The notes: generated from the sequence alone by a model not told the origin. Counted from the stretch's first letter, positions 26,358 to 37,097 are shown. The stretch: 64,000 bases of DNA from Coneutiohabitans thermophilus (GCA_034505235.1 JAPDQY010000004.1:1-64000); one strand, 5' to 3'. A program made the numbers and translations.

Positions 26358-26912
26358 TCACCAGCCGGAGACCGTGCGGTTCAGCACCTCGGTGGCGATC
26401 TTGGCGATCGCGCTGCTGATCGCGCTCTGCCGGTCACCGGAGTTGGCGCCCGCCGGCGTGTAGGTACCGAATTGTGTGAGTTCCTCCTCCCACAGCACCT
26501 TGCGCTTCTTCACATCATCACATTTGATTTTCACCGTCAGATACACGCGGATTTCCTGCACCTGCTCCTCCGCGGTGTAGACGCCCGCCTGTTCATGCAA
26601 CCGCAAAATGGTGCCGTTCACAATCACATCCGCCACCCGCCGATCGGCAAGCTTCAACGTGTTGTCCCGGTTGAAGCTCGCAATGATGGCCTCGGTGAGC
26701 TGTTCCTTCACGCCGAATTCCGCCGTGCGGTCATCGAAGATGGGAACGGCCACGGTCTTCAGATGCGGGTTGGCCGAGCCCGAAAAGGAGTACACTCCGC
26801 AACCTGCCAGCAGCGCGCACAGCGCAGTCAGCAGCGACACTGCCACCGCTGTTGTGCAGCTGCTCTGCCCCGCGGCTGGTGGGCGCGAGGCCGGGCAAAG
26901 GAAATGGTTCAT
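26358..26912 (-). CDS. lptE: LptE-family lipoprotein (LPS assembly)
   Basis: A 184-residue lipoprotein. The N-terminal hydrophobic stretch (about 20-37) ends in the lipobox LLAGC (Cys38). The mature part begins VYSFSGSANPHLKTVAVPIFDDRTAEFGVKEQLTEAIIASF, the conserved opening of LptE proteins, and continues with a VADVIVNGTILR and VYLTVKIKCDDVKK beta region. LptE partners with the LptD barrel to insert LPS in the outer membrane, so its presence argues for a diderm envelope. The ORF is open to 27053, but the signal peptide and the GAGGTG site favour the ATG at 26912. Confidence 0.85.
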   Translation of the reverse strand: MNHFLCPASRPPAAGQSSCTTAVAVSLLTALCALLAGCGVYSFSGSANPHLKTVAVPIFDDRTAEFGVKEQLTEAIIASFNRDNTLKLADRRVADVIVNGTILRLHEQAGVYTAEEQVQEIRVYLTVKIKCDDVKKRKVLWEEELTQFGTYTPAGANSGDRQSAISSAIAKIATEVLNRTVSGW

Positions 26913-27086
26913 CGCAGTCCACACCTCGATGCTTTGCTCACCGCAACCCGTCGCGGCAGCCCCGTGAGAGACCGCGGGGCGGACCTTCGGCCTGCAACCA
27001 ACAGGGTCTGCCCGGGTTTTTCCGCGGGAACAAGGTGCATGTGCGCCGGACATTCCCCCGGGCCGGCAGGCCCCTGATCGCAGCGG

Positions 27087-28286
<1,200 letters not shown>

Positions 28287-28341
28287 GTCATCTGACGCCG
28301 GAGGTTGAAGAATGGCCGGCGAGTTTGCGGGCAGCCGGCAT

Positions 28342-29262
28342 TCAACGTTTGTTTTTGAACCATGCCACCGTTTGCTCCAGGCCCTGCTCCAGGTTGACCT
28401 GCGGCCGCCAGCCCAGCAGGCGCGCCGCTTTTTCATAAGAGAGAACGCTGCGCCGCTGCTCGCCGGGCTTGGCCGGGCCATGCCGTTCCTCGCAGCGGCT
28501 GCCGGTCGCCTGATTGAGCAGCCGGAACAATTGATTGACATCGGTCTCGCGGCCGGTGCCGATGTTGAAGTAATCGCTCACCGGATAGTCGAGCGCCGCC
28601 AGGTTGGCCGCCACCACGTCGCCAACGTAGACATAATCGCGTGTCTGCCGGCCATCGCCGTTGATCACCGCTTGTTCGCCGCTCAGCAGGCGTGCGGTGA
28701 AGATGGCCACCACCCCTGCTTCACCGTGCGGGCTTTGCCGCGGGCCATAGACGTTGGCGTAGCGCAGCAGGACGTACGACAGGCCGTAGCTTTGGCCGAA
28801 GAACGCGATGTATTTCTCGCACGCCAGCTTGGTGATGCCATAGGGTGAGGCCGGCCAGGTGGGATGCTCTTCATCCGCCGGGAAGTGCACCTGTTCGCCG
28901 TAAATCGCGCCGCCGGTGGAGGCAAAAATGAATTTCTTCACCCCGGTCTGCTGCGCCTGCTGCAGCAGATTGAGCGTGCCCAGGATGTTGACTTCGGCGT
29001 CATAGCGCGGATCCGCCACCGACTTGCGCACGTCCATCTGCGCCGCCTGATGATAGACGACCTCGAACTGCTCGCGCCGGAAAATCGCGGCGATCTCCCG
29101 GTCGCGAATGTCAACTTGATGAAATCTTGCCTGCGGGTTGAGATTCTCCTTTCGACCGGTGACGAGATTGTCAATGATGACGACCTCATGGCCCCTGGCC
29201 AGCAATGCGTCTGCGATGTGCGACCCGATGAAACCGGCTCCGCCGGTGACCAACACTTTCAT
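28342..29262 (-). CDS. NAD-dependent epimerase/dehydratase (UDP-glucose 4-epimerase-like)
   Basis: A 306-residue extended short-chain dehydrogenase. The NAD site is TGGAGFIGSHI (residues 6-16), the diphosphate/ribose contacts are IIDNLVTGR and VDIRD, the catalytic Ser/Thr is in FASTGGAIYG, and the active-site YGITK holds the Tyr-xxx-Lys pair. The substrate-side motif is LRYANVYGPRQSPHGEAGVVAIF. These features fit UDP-glucose/UDP-N-acetylglucosamine 4-epimerases. It would supply sugar nucleotides to the two glycosyltransferases downstream. AAAGGAC lies 7 nt before the ATG. Confidence 0.88.
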   Translation of the reverse strand: MKVLVTGGAGFIGSHIADALLARGHEVVIIDNLVTGRKENLNPQARFHQVDIRDREIAAIFRREQFEVVYHQAAQMDVRKSVADPRYDAEVNILGTLNLLQQAQQTGVKKFIFASTGGAIYGEQVHFPADEEHPTWPASPYGITKLACEKYIAFFGQSYGLSYVLLRYANVYGPRQSPHGEAGVVAIFTARLLSGEQAVINGDGRQTRDYVYVGDVVAANLAALDYPVSDYFNIGTGRETDVNQLFRLLNQATGSRCEERHGPAKPGEQRRSVLSYEKAARLLGWRPQVNLEQGLEQTVAWFKNKR

Positions 29263-29390
29263 GCTCTGTCCTTTCTGAATGAAGAAAATGCCCGAAGACT
29301 GCTGCCCCTGCTTGGTTCCAGCCTTGACTCACTTTGAGTTCATCCCTTGCCGGCCGATTCGCCCAGCCACTGACCGCCGGACGATGCTGA

Positions 29391-30713
29391 TCATCCCCCT
29401 CCCAAGTGCCGCCGCGCCTTTGCCCCAATGTCAGTCCGGTAGTGCGCGCCCTCAAAAGAAATTTTGCCGACCGCCGCATACGCCCGCTGGCGTGCCTGCT
29501 CAAAGGTCCGGCCCAGACCGGTGACCGCCAACACCCGGCCGCCGTTGGTGATCAGACGCCCGGCCGCATCTCGCGCCGTGCCGGAATGAAAAACCAGAAC
29601 CTCTTCCGCCTCGCGCAGCGGCAAACCCGAGATCACCCGGCCGGTTTGGTATTCTCCCGGGTAGCCGGCAGAAGCCATCACCACTGTCAGCGCCCAGCCG
29701 TTTGCAGCCGCGGGCAGCGTCGCCGGCAGCGTGCCATGCGCCATTTGCCAGAACAGCTCCACCAAATCGAACTCGAGCAACGGCACAATCACCTGCGCTT
29801 CCGGATCACCCAGACGGCAGTTGAATTCCACCACCCTGGGGCCTGCGGCCGTGATCATCAAACCCGCATAAAGCACGCCGCGGTAGGGGCGTCCCTCTGC
29901 CGCCAAACCGGCTATCGTGGGCCGCAAAATTTCATTTTCCACCTGGGCAAGCAGCGCCGGAGTCATCACCGGCGCGGGCGCATAGGCACCCATGCCGCCG
30001 GTGTTGGGTCCGCGATCGTGATCGAATACCGCCTTGTGATCCTGCGCCGCCGGCAGAGTGAGAATATTCGCGCCGTCGCTGAGACACAGTACCGACACTT
30101 CTTCCCCCGGCATGAACTCTTCGATGACGATTCGACTGCCGGCCTGCCCGAACAGGCGGCGTTCAAGCATGGCCGCAGCGGTCGCGATGGCCTCGGCATG
30201 CGTGTGCGCCACCACGGCACCCTTGCCGGCGGCCAGACCGTCGGCTTTGATCACGATGGGCAGGCGGCATTTCTCCAGAAAGCTGCGCGCCCCGGGAAAA
30301 TCTTCAAAGATCTCGAAAGCCGCGGTCGGAATGCCATGCCGGCGCATGAAGACTTTTGCAAAGGCCTTGCTGCCCTCGATCATGGCGGCCGCGCGGGTGG
30401 GGCCGACGATCGCCAGACCGGCGGCGGCGAAACTGTCAACGATGCCCGCCACCAGCGGCGCCTCCGGCCCGACAATGGTCAGATCGATCGCGGTGGCGCG
30501 GGCAAAAGCAAGCAGGGCGGAAACATCGGCCGGAGAGATATCGACACACTCGGCCAGTTGCGCAATGCCGGGATTGCCGGGCGCACAATAGATTTTACCG
30601 GCGTGCGGGCTTTGTGCCAGCTTCCACGCCAGCGCATGCTCGCGACCACCGCCGCCGAGCACGAGCAAACGCACCGGCCCGGCCGGGCGCGCGTTTTTGC
30701 CGACAGGGTTCAT
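29391..30713 (-). CDS. purD: Phosphoribosylamine-glycine ligase (GAR synthetase)
   Basis: A 440-residue ATP-grasp enzyme of de novo purine synthesis that joins phosphoribosylamine and glycine. The N-terminal domain has LLVLGGGGREHALAWKLAQS (about 15-34), followed by GPEAPLVAGIVD, GPTRAAAMIEGSKAFAKVFMRRHGIPTA, the ATP-grasp core LPIVIKADGLAAGKGAVVA, DHKAVFDHDRGPNTGGMGAYAPAP, and the metal ligands in VVEFNCRLGDPEAQV. Length fits the family (about 420-430), with a short extra N-terminus. No other pur genes are adjacent. Confidence 0.97.
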   Translation of the reverse strand: MNPVGKNARPAGPVRLLVLGGGGREHALAWKLAQSPHAGKIYCAPGNPGIAQLAECVDISPADVSALLAFARATAIDLTIVGPEAPLVAGIVDSFAAAGLAIVGPTRAAAMIEGSKAFAKVFMRRHGIPTAAFEIFEDFPGARSFLEKCRLPIVIKADGLAAGKGAVVAHTHAEAIATAAAMLERRLFGQAGSRIVIEEFMPGEEVSVLCLSDGANILTLPAAQDHKAVFDHDRGPNTGGMGAYAPAPVMTPALLAQVENEILRPTIAGLAAEGRPYRGVLYAGLMITAAGPRVVEFNCRLGDPEAQVIVPLLEFDLVELFWQMAHGTLPATLPAAANGWALTVVMASAGYPGEYQTGRVISGLPLREAEEVLVFHSGTARDAAGRLITNGGRVLAVTGLGRTFEQARQRAYAAVGKISFEGAHYRTDIGAKARRHLGGG

Positions 30714-30791
30714 GGGAATAATGGATGGTCAACCGTTCGTGACGGGGTGGAGATGAGGCGGCCCGCGGCCATACCGCCCGGCAGCCGCGGT

Positions 30792-32852
30792 TCAGCGCGT
30801 CCGACCACGCCGCCGCGTCTTTTTCACCGTGTAGGTCGCGGGAGTTCTCTTTTTCCCGGTTTTGAGATACTCGATCTCATTGCGCAGCTCGGCAGCGCGT
30901 TCGAACTCGAGATGGCGTGCCGCGCTCAGCATTTCCTGCTCCAGGCGGTCGAGCAATTCCTCGCGCTCGAAGGGCGTCATTTTCTCCCACGCGGAGGCCG
31001 ACACCGGCGCCTGGGTTTCGCGGTTGTATTTGCTGTCGCCACGCACGTCCGCCACCTGGGTCGAGCTGAGAATTTCCTCGGTGCTCTTGTAGATGGTCCT
31101 GGGCGTGATGCCGTGGGCCTCGTTGTACTGGCGCTGAATCTCGCGCCGGCGGTTGGTTTCTTCGATCATCCGGCGCATTGAGCCGGTGAGGGTATCGGCA
31201 TACATGATGACTTTGCCGTTGGCATTGCGCGCCGCGCGGCCGCCGGTCTGAATCAGGGAGCGCTCGCTGCGCAGATAACCCTCCTTGTCGGCGTCGAGAA
31301 TCGCCACCAGCGACACTTCCGGCAAATCCAGACCTTCGCGCAGCAGGTTCACCCCCACCAGCACGTCGAACTCGGCCAGGCGCAGATCCCGCACAATCTC
31401 GACGCGGTCGAGCGCTTCGATCTCCGAATGCAGATAGCGCACGCGAATGTCCAGCTCGGCGAGGTAATCGGCCAGGTCCTCGGCCATGCGCTTGGTGAGG
31501 GTGGTCACCAGCACGCGTTCATGCCGCGCCACGCGCTGGCGGATTTCGGCGATGAGATCATCGATTTGATTGGCCACCGGCCGCACTTCGACCTCGGGAT
31601 CCATCAAGCCGGTGGGGCGGATGACCTGCTCGACCACCACGCCGCCGCTCTTCTGCAGTTCATAGTCCGCCGGTGTGGCCGAGACATAAATCACCTGCTT
31701 CATCATGGCTTCGAACTCATCGAATTTGAGCGGGCGGTTGTCCAGCGCCGAGGGCAGCCGGAAGCCATGCTCGACCAGGGTCTCCTTGCGCGAGCGGTCG
31801 CCGTGATACATGCCGTTGATCTGCGGAATGGTGGCATGGGATTCATCGATGATGGTGATGAAATCCGCGGGGAAATAGTCGATCAACGTGAACGGCCGCT
31901 GGCCGGGTGCGCGTCCGGAGAGGTGGCGGGAGTAGTTCTCCACGCCGTGGCAGGTGCCGATCTCCTGCAACATCTCGAGGTCGAAATTGGTGCGCATCTC
32001 CAGCCGTTGCGCCTCCAGCAGTTTGTTGTGCGCACGCAACCAGGCCAGGCGCTCGGCCAGCTCTTCGCGAATGGCGGCGAGGGCGCGCAGCATTTTCTCG
32101 CGCGGGGTCACGAAATGCTTGGCCGGAAAAATCGCCACGCTGTCCACCTCGCCCAAAATCTCGCCGGTGAGCGTGTTGATCTGCGCGAAAGATTCGATCT
32201 CATTGCCGAACATCTCGATGCGGTAGGCTTCGCGCTCATAGGCCGGGATGACTTCGATGACGTCGCCGCGCACGCGAAAAGTGCCGCGTGCAAAATCGAA
32301 GTCATTGCGGGAATACTGCATGTCCACCAGCCGCTCCAGAATGCGGTTGCGCTCGATGCGCTGCCCGCGGCTGAGCATGAGCAGCTCCGCCTTGTAATCT
32401 TCCGGATCGCCCAGGCCATAGATGCAGGAGACCGAGGCCACAATCAGCACGTCGCGGCGGGAAAGCAGCGCACTGGTGGCCTTCAGGCGCAGCCGGTCGA
32501 TCTCGTCGTTGATGGCCGTGTCTTTTTCGATGTAGGTATCCGTGCTCGGCACATAGGCTTCCGGCTGGTAATAGTCGTAGTAGCTGATGAAATACTCCAC
32601 CGCATTGCGCGGGAAGAAGCCCTTGAATTCACCATAAAGCTGGGCGGCGAGTGTTTTATTATGAGAAATGACCAGTACCGGCCGATTCACGTTGGCAATG
32701 ACATTGGCCAGGGTGAAAGTTTTGCCACTGCCGGTCACACCCAGCAGGGTTTGATGCTTTACACCGCGCAACAACCCCTCGGTAAGCTCTTGAATGGCCC
32801 GGGGTTGATCACCGGTCGGCTGATAGTCTGAGACGAGTTCAAACTTGTCCAT
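30792..32852 (-). CDS. uvrB: Excinuclease ABC subunit B
   Basis: The damage-verification helicase of nucleotide excision repair, 686 residues. The opening FELVSDYQPTGDQPRAIQEL, Walker A GVTGSGKTFT, the beta-hairpin region YYDYYQPEAYVPSTDTYIEKD, Walker B TIIDESHATI, helicase motifs V-VI (VGVNLLREGLDLPEVSLVAILDADKEG and QTGGRAARN), and a C-terminal UvrC-binding UVR domain (EELLDRLEQEMLSAARHLEFERAAELRNEI) are all present. The start at 32852 gives the standard N-terminus; an in-frame ATG at 32873 is also possible, and neither has a good ribosome binding site. A consensus-like promoter with an overlapping palindrome lies upstream. Confidence 0.97.
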   Translation of the reverse strand: MDKFELVSDYQPTGDQPRAIQELTEGLLRGVKHQTLLGVTGSGKTFTLANVIANVNRPVLVISHNKTLAAQLYGEFKGFFPRNAVEYFISYYDYYQPEAYVPSTDTYIEKDTAINDEIDRLRLKATSALLSRRDVLIVASVSCIYGLGDPEDYKAELLMLSRGQRIERNRILERLVDMQYSRNDFDFARGTFRVRGDVIEVIPAYEREAYRIEMFGNEIESFAQINTLTGEILGEVDSVAIFPAKHFVTPREKMLRALAAIREELAERLAWLRAHNKLLEAQRLEMRTNFDLEMLQEIGTCHGVENYSRHLSGRAPGQRPFTLIDYFPADFITIIDESHATIPQINGMYHGDRSRKETLVEHGFRLPSALDNRPLKFDEFEAMMKQVIYVSATPADYELQKSGGVVVEQVIRPTGLMDPEVEVRPVANQIDDLIAEIRQRVARHERVLVTTLTKRMAEDLADYLAELDIRVRYLHSEIEALDRVEIVRDLRLAEFDVLVGVNLLREGLDLPEVSLVAILDADKEGYLRSERSLIQTGGRAARNANGKVIMYADTLTGSMRRMIEETNRRREIQRQYNEAHGITPRTIYKSTEEILSSTQVADVRGDSKYNRETQAPVSASAWEKMTPFEREELLDRLEQEMLSAARHLEFERAAELRNEIEYLKTGKKRTPATYTVKKTRRRGRTR

Positions 32853-32949
32853 TGGCAAAACAAAAACTGCCATCTCTGGGCGGCATGATGGCATGATAAG
32901 AAAGACTGGCAACCTGTTCGTTGCAAATTCACAGCCAAATCACGGAAAA

Positions 32950-32962
32950 TGCCAATTTGGCA
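32950..32962. promoter_or_regulatory. Perfect palindrome downstream of the uvrB promoter
   Basis: TGCCAATTTGGCA (13 bp, symmetric around a single central base) lies 13-25 bp downstream of the -10 box, overlapping the expected transcript start region. It does not match the E. coli or Bacillus LexA box, but the position fits a repressor operator. Confidence 0.45.
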
Positions 32963-32974
32963 AGTGACACGGCG

Positions 32975-33003
32975 AATATACATCCTCATGCCACCAATGT
33001 CAA
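32975..33003 (-). promoter_or_regulatory. uvrB promoter
   Basis: On the minus strand TTGACA (32998-33003) and TATATT (32975-32980) are separated by exactly 17 bp: a perfect -35 box and a five-of-six -10 box about 120 bp upstream of the uvrB start. Confidence 0.8.
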
Positions 33004-33280
33004 GCTGCGCGGCTTGGCTGAAAAGGTGTCACAGGTCCCCTCATGAGATCTGCTACAGCTCCGCGGTGGCATGAAGCTTCACAGCAGCAATTGCAAGCCA
33101 TGGCCCCGCCGTTGAATCAATCATAAATGCAAGTCATGTCCGGCCATGAGAGGCTGCAGCCGGCCGGTGACACGGAAAGGCCTGGCCGGGCGAAAATTTC
33201 AGCAATCCGGCCGGGCACATGATGCCGCCGGCTGTGTCCCGCTTCACCCTGACGCCATTTGTGCCGCGGGGAAAAACACC

Positions 33281-33309
33281 TTGCAAATCAAAGCCCTCCA
33301 GTGTATATT
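33281..33309 (+). promoter_or_regulatory. Promoter of the ppiD-like gene
   Basis: TTGCAA (33281-33286) and TATATT (33304-33309) with 17-bp spacing, about 70 bp upstream of the start at 33382. The rest of the 529-bp divergent gap between uvrB and this gene (32853-33381) holds the uvrB promoter and nothing else I can identify. Confidence 0.7.
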
Positions 33310-33381
33310 TCGCGCTTGTAAATTGAAAACTTGACGCGCTGAATTGCGGCGCCCAGCTTTAAACCTCTGGAGTTTTCCGTC

Positions 33382-35184
33382 ATGGGAATGATGCAAAGAA
33401 TGCGCAGCTACACCAAGATCTTTTTCTATGGCTTGGTGGCTGTGTTTGTCGGCACCATCGTCTTTGACTGGGGCATGAATGTCACCGGTTTGCAAACCCG
33501 CGATTTGACCATTGCCAAGGTCAACGGTGAAAACATTACGATTACCGAGTTTGACCGCGCCGTCAATCAGGTGCTCGAAAATTACAAAGACAGCGGCGCC
33601 GAGATCACCGACAGCCAGCTCAATTCCATTCGCAATCGCGTGCTGGACGATTTGATCAACAGCCGGCTGGTGCGCCAGGAAATCAGCAAGCATAACCTGA
33701 GCACGACCGACAAGGAGATCACCTACTATCTGTTCGATCAGCCGCCGGAGTTCATTCAACAGATGTTCCGCACGGAGCAGGGCCAGTTCGACATGGCGCG
33801 CTATCAGGCGGCCCTGAAGAATCCGCAACTGGATCAGGCCTGGATCAGTGTCGAGCAGGAGATGCGCAACCAGTTGCCAGTGCAGAAGCTGCAGGATATG
33901 CTGTTTGCCTCGGTGCTCGTCACCGAAAGCGACATCAGGAGTGAATATCTCGCCCGCTATCAGAAGGCCACCGTGCGTTACGCAGCCTTCCCGTGGGACA
34001 AATATCGCACCGCCGCGGTGACCATCAGCCCGCAGGAAATTCAGAAGTACTACAAGGAACACCAGGACGATCTCAAGGAGCCGGAAAAGCGCAAGATCGA
34101 TTACGTCATCTTTTCAACCAATCCCACCCGGCAGGATTCGCAAGCGGTACAGGATACCGCGGCCGCCGTCTATCAACGTGCGCTGGCCGGCGAAGATTTC
34201 GGCAAACTGGCGGAGCTTTACTCCGAAGACGAATCCAACAGCAGCAAAGGCGGCGATCTGGGATTTTTTCCGCGCGGGCAAATGGTGAAGCCGTTCGAAG
34301 AGGCCGCCTTCGCGGCCAAACCGGGCGAGATCGTGGGGCCGGTCCCCACCAATTTCGGCCTGCACATCATCAAAGTGGAGGAACGCAAGCAGGAGAACGG
34401 CGAGGAGAAAGTGCGGGCACGCCACATCCTGTTGCGCTATCAGGCCTCGCGCGCCACCCGGGAAGCCGCAGAGAGCGACGCCCGCTTTTTCGCCGAGCAG
34501 GCACGCGAAACCTCCTGGAACGAAACGGTTGCCAGCGAGAAAGTGCCGGCACAAACCAGCACCTTCTTCGTCAAGGGCAGTGGCTTCGTCCCCGGTTTGG
34601 GTTTGAATTACGCCGCCTCGCAGTTCATTTTCCGCAATCCCGTCAACACGGTGAGTGACCCCTTCGAGACGCCGCAGGGCTTCGCCGTGATTCGCGTGGC
34701 CGAGATACAGAAAGAGCACACCAAGTCGCTGGAGGAGGCCAAAACCCAAATCGAGACAACTTTGAAGGAGGAACGCTGGCGCCAAATGGCGCAGCAGACC
34801 GCCGAGAAGTTCTACGCCGCGCTGCTGCAGGCCGGCACCAGCTCCTTCGAGACGCTGGCCCAGCGCGATACAATTGCCCTTCAAACTCCCGAACCTTTCA
34901 CCCGCGCCGGATTCGTCTCCGGCGTGGGGCGCGATCAGGCGTTCATTGGCACGGCTTTTTCGTTGCAACCGATGGAAATCTCCAAGCCGGTGAAGGGACT
35001 GCGCGGTTCCTACCTCATTCAACTGCTCAGCCGCGATGAATTCAACCAGGCCGATTACAACGACAAAAAGGAAGACCTGCGCAATCAGCTCACCAACCGC
35101 GCCCGCCAGCAGGCCTTCGAGCAATGGCTTGCGGCATTGAAGAAGGATGCCGACATCGAGGACAAACGCGAACGTTTCTTTTAA
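33382..35184 (+). CDS. Membrane-anchored peptidyl-prolyl isomerase (PpiD/SurA-like)
   Basis: A 600-residue periplasmic foldase. One N-terminal membrane anchor (about 10-32) is followed by a SurA-N-like helical region (AKVNGENITITEFDRAVNQVLENY), a parvulin domain (about 220-330: KIDYVIFSTNPTRQDS ... YSEDESNSSKGGDLGFFPRGQMVKPFEEAAFAAKPGEIVGPVPTNFGLHIIKVEE in segments), a second parvulin-like region (RARHILLRYQ... to about 460) and a C-terminal helical part. Domain order matches PpiD, a helper for outer-membrane and exported proteins. The ATG is preceded by CTGGAG. It converges on terC and shares its terminator. Confidence 0.88.
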   Translation: MGMMQRMRSYTKIFFYGLVAVFVGTIVFDWGMNVTGLQTRDLTIAKVNGENITITEFDRAVNQVLENYKDSGAEITDSQLNSIRNRVLDDLINSRLVRQEISKHNLSTTDKEITYYLFDQPPEFIQQMFRTEQGQFDMARYQAALKNPQLDQAWISVEQEMRNQLPVQKLQDMLFASVLVTESDIRSEYLARYQKATVRYAAFPWDKYRTAAVTISPQEIQKYYKEHQDDLKEPEKRKIDYVIFSTNPTRQDSQAVQDTAAAVYQRALAGEDFGKLAELYSEDESNSSKGGDLGFFPRGQMVKPFEEAAFAAKPGEIVGPVPTNFGLHIIKVEERKQENGEEKVRARHILLRYQASRATREAAESDARFFAEQARETSWNETVASEKVPAQTSTFFVKGSGFVPGLGLNYAASQFIFRNPVNTVSDPFETPQGFAVIRVAEIQKEHTKSLEEAKTQIETTLKEERWRQMAQQTAEKFYAALLQAGTSSFETLAQRDTIALQTPEPFTRAGFVSGVGRDQAFIGTAFSLQPMEISKPVKGLRGSYLIQLLSRDEFNQADYNDKKEDLRNQLTNRARQQAFEQWLAALKKDADIEDKRERFF

Positions 35185-35216
35185 TACATCCTGCACGCGC
35201 CACCAGCCGCATTCTC

Positions 35217-35256
35217 CAACAAAAAAAGCTCCTGCCGGCAGGAGCTTTTTTTGTTG
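35217..35256. terminator. Bidirectional terminator between the ppiD-like and terC-like genes
   Basis: A perfect 40-bp palindrome: the G+C stem GCTCCTGCC/GGCAGGAGC flanked by seven A and seven T residues, so both convergent transcripts end in a U tract. Confidence 0.92.
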
Positions 35257-35289
35257 ACTGTCTTGCGGTGTGCCACCATCCCCGGCATT

Positions 35290-36057
35290 TCATTGGCCCG
35301 GCCGACCCGCTTCCTTCTCCAGAAAAACCTCGCCGCGCAGCTTCACCGGTTGCACCTCCCGGCTGCGCAGGCGCAGATTCAACATCTCCACGAACACCGA
35401 AAACGCCATGGCAAAATAGATGTAGCCTTTGGGAATGTGTTGATCGAGACCGTCTGCAATCAACGTGACGCCGATCAGCAGCAGGAAGCTGAGCGCGAGC
35501 ATCTTGACGGTGGGGCGGCGATGCACGAAATCACTGATGGCCCCTGCGAAAAGCATCATGAAGCCCACCGCAATCACCACCGCCGCCACCATGATGGCGA
35601 GATGATTGGCCATGCCAATGGCGGTGATCACCGAATCGAGCGAGAATACGATATCGAGCAGCATGATCTGCACCAAGACCCCGAGAAACGCCGCGCGCAC
35701 TCTGGGAGCGCCATGCGCCTCCTCGCCTTCGAGCTTGTTGTGAATTTCGTGGGTGCTCTTGGCCAGCAGGAACAGCCCGCCCAGGATCAGGATGAGATCG
35801 CGGCCGGAGATTTCATTGCGGAAGACGGTGAACAGCGGCCGGGTCAGGTGCATCACCCAGGTGAGCGAAAACAACAGCGCGATGCGCGAGAGCATCGCCA
35901 GACCCAGGCCGAGTGTGCGCGCGCGCGGCTGTTGTGCCTGCGGCAGTTTGCCCGCCAGGATCGAAATGAAAATGATGTTGTCAATGCCGAGCACGATCTC
36001 CAGCGCCGTCAGCGTCACCAACGCCACCCAGGCTTGTGGATCGGTCAACCAATGCAT
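35290..36057 (-). CDS. TerC-family integral membrane protein
   Basis: A 255-residue membrane protein with about seven helices. The TerC signatures are EIVLGIDNIIFISILAGKL near the N-terminus and DIVFSLDSVITAIGMANHLAIM in the middle; both hold the conserved acidic residues inside membrane segments. TerC proteins are associated with tellurite resistance and, more recently, with manganese export or cotranslational metalation; the substrate here is not shown. The ATG at 36057 has GGGAG at 8-nt spacing and is preferred to the GTG at 36066. Confidence 0.9.
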   Translation of the reverse strand: MHWLTDPQAWVALVTLTALEIVLGIDNIIFISILAGKLPQAQQPRARTLGLGLAMLSRIALLFSLTWVMHLTRPLFTVFRNEISGRDLILILGGLFLLAKSTHEIHNKLEGEEAHGAPRVRAAFLGVLVQIMLLDIVFSLDSVITAIGMANHLAIMVAAVVIAVGFMMLFAGAISDFVHRRPTVKMLALSFLLLIGVTLIADGLDQHIPKGYIYFAMAFSVFVEMLNLRLRSREVQPVKLRGEVFLEKEAGRPGQ

Positions 36058-36575
36058 GTTCTTCACTCCCGCAAATATTTGTGCAAAAAATCACGGTCGC
36101 AGGGAACCGGCCTCACGCAGCAGGGCCGGCGCAAAACTGGATTGTCGCCGTGAGGCCCTGGCCAGGCGCGCTCGGCTCGCCAAGCGCCCCGAGATGCGGG
36201 TGCAAAATACTGCGCGCGGCCGCCCACCCGGGCTGGAGCCGGTGAATGGCCTGCCGCAGATCAGCACAGCCTGCGGTGCTGACCGGGGAGACAGTCAGTG
36301 AGCAGATCATGCAGACTTGCAACTCTTTGAGCAGCGGATTCATGCTGGTCGCGGGGTAATTTGGAACAGATAGCCGCGCGACCGGTGGGGTGGGATACGC
36401 ACTTTCCCGCGACCGGAATTGGCGCCGATAATAAACATTCAGGGCCTGGATTGCAAGGGGATTCCCAAGCCGCCCGTAATGCCTCAGTTACATTTGATGA
36501 CCCAACGCGGACATCTTGTCTGCAGGCAGGGATGCCTGCACCACCCCACACAGCTACTGAGGGATTACAGCCGTC
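36058..36575. other. Intergenic stretch with a copy of a direct repeat
   Basis: 518 bp between terC and the pterin dehydratase gene. A 47-bp segment at 36477-36523 recurs imperfectly at 36979-37025. GCAGGCAGGGATGCCTGC (36522-36539) is a short palindrome that may form a hairpin. No gene is supported. Confidence 0.5.
36477..36523 (+). repeat. Direct repeat flanking the pterin dehydratase gene, left copy
   Basis: Begins TAATGCCTCAGTTACAT and ends in GCGGACATCTT plus a few bases; the copy at 36979-37025 begins TAATGCCTCAGTTGCAT and has GCAGACATCTT at the same distance. About three quarters of positions agree by eye. Confidence 0.55.
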
Positions 36576-36863
36576 CTAGGCCGCTGCCTCGATTTTATGG
36601 GCGAGGGCGAAGTCTTTCGCGCTGATGCCGCCAGCGTCGTGCGTCACCAGATCAATCACGACACGGTTGTAAACGTTCGACCATTCGGGATGATGATTCA
36701 TGGCCTCGGCCAGCAGCGCCACGCGTGCCATGAAGCCGAAAGCCTCGACGAACGAGGGGAAGTGGAAGGTTTTATGCAGCCTGCCGCCGGCAATCGTCCA
36801 GCCGGGCAGCCGGGAGAGCTCCTGGTTGATTTCCTGTTCGCTGAGCTTGTGCTGCGCCGCCAT
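36576..36863 (-). CDS. phhB: Pterin-4a-carbinolamine dehydratase
   Basis: A 95-residue enzyme that dehydrates 4a-hydroxy-tetrahydropterin, recycling the pterin cofactor. It starts QHKLSEQEINQELSRLPGWTIAGGRLHKTFHFPSFVEAFGFMARVALLAEAMNHHPEW in successive segments, with the active-site His pair in NHHPEWSNVYNRVVIDLVTHDAGGI. Length and motifs are exact for the family. The ATG has GAGGAGGA 7 nt upstream, so the 194-codon ORF that extends further is not used. No aromatic amino-acid hydroxylase gene is near. Confidence 0.93.
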   Translation of the reverse strand: MAAQHKLSEQEINQELSRLPGWTIAGGRLHKTFHFPSFVEAFGFMARVALLAEAMNHHPEWSNVYNRVVIDLVTHDAGGISAKDFALAHKIEAAA

Positions 36864-36978
36864 GGCAGAATCCTCCTCTCTTGGTGCATGATGGGGATCG
36901 GTTTGCGCTCCAATCTCCGGTGCTGGCCAGAGGATAAGAAAATTCTGCTGCGGCGCAAGGCAAAAATCAGAAGAGTGG

Positions 36979-37025
36979 TAATGCCTCAGTTGCATGTGGG
37001 GACATGGCGCAGACATCTTTTCCAA
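36979..37025 (+). repeat. Direct repeat flanking the pterin dehydratase gene, right copy
   Basis: Imperfect copy of 36477-36523, in the same orientation, immediately upstream of the dehydratase gene. Confidence 0.55.
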
Positions 37026-37097
37026 TGTCACCACCTGAATTTCGCATGCCGGCTTGCTGTTGCCCGGGAGAAATGGCGGGTTCACAAAACGCCGTTG

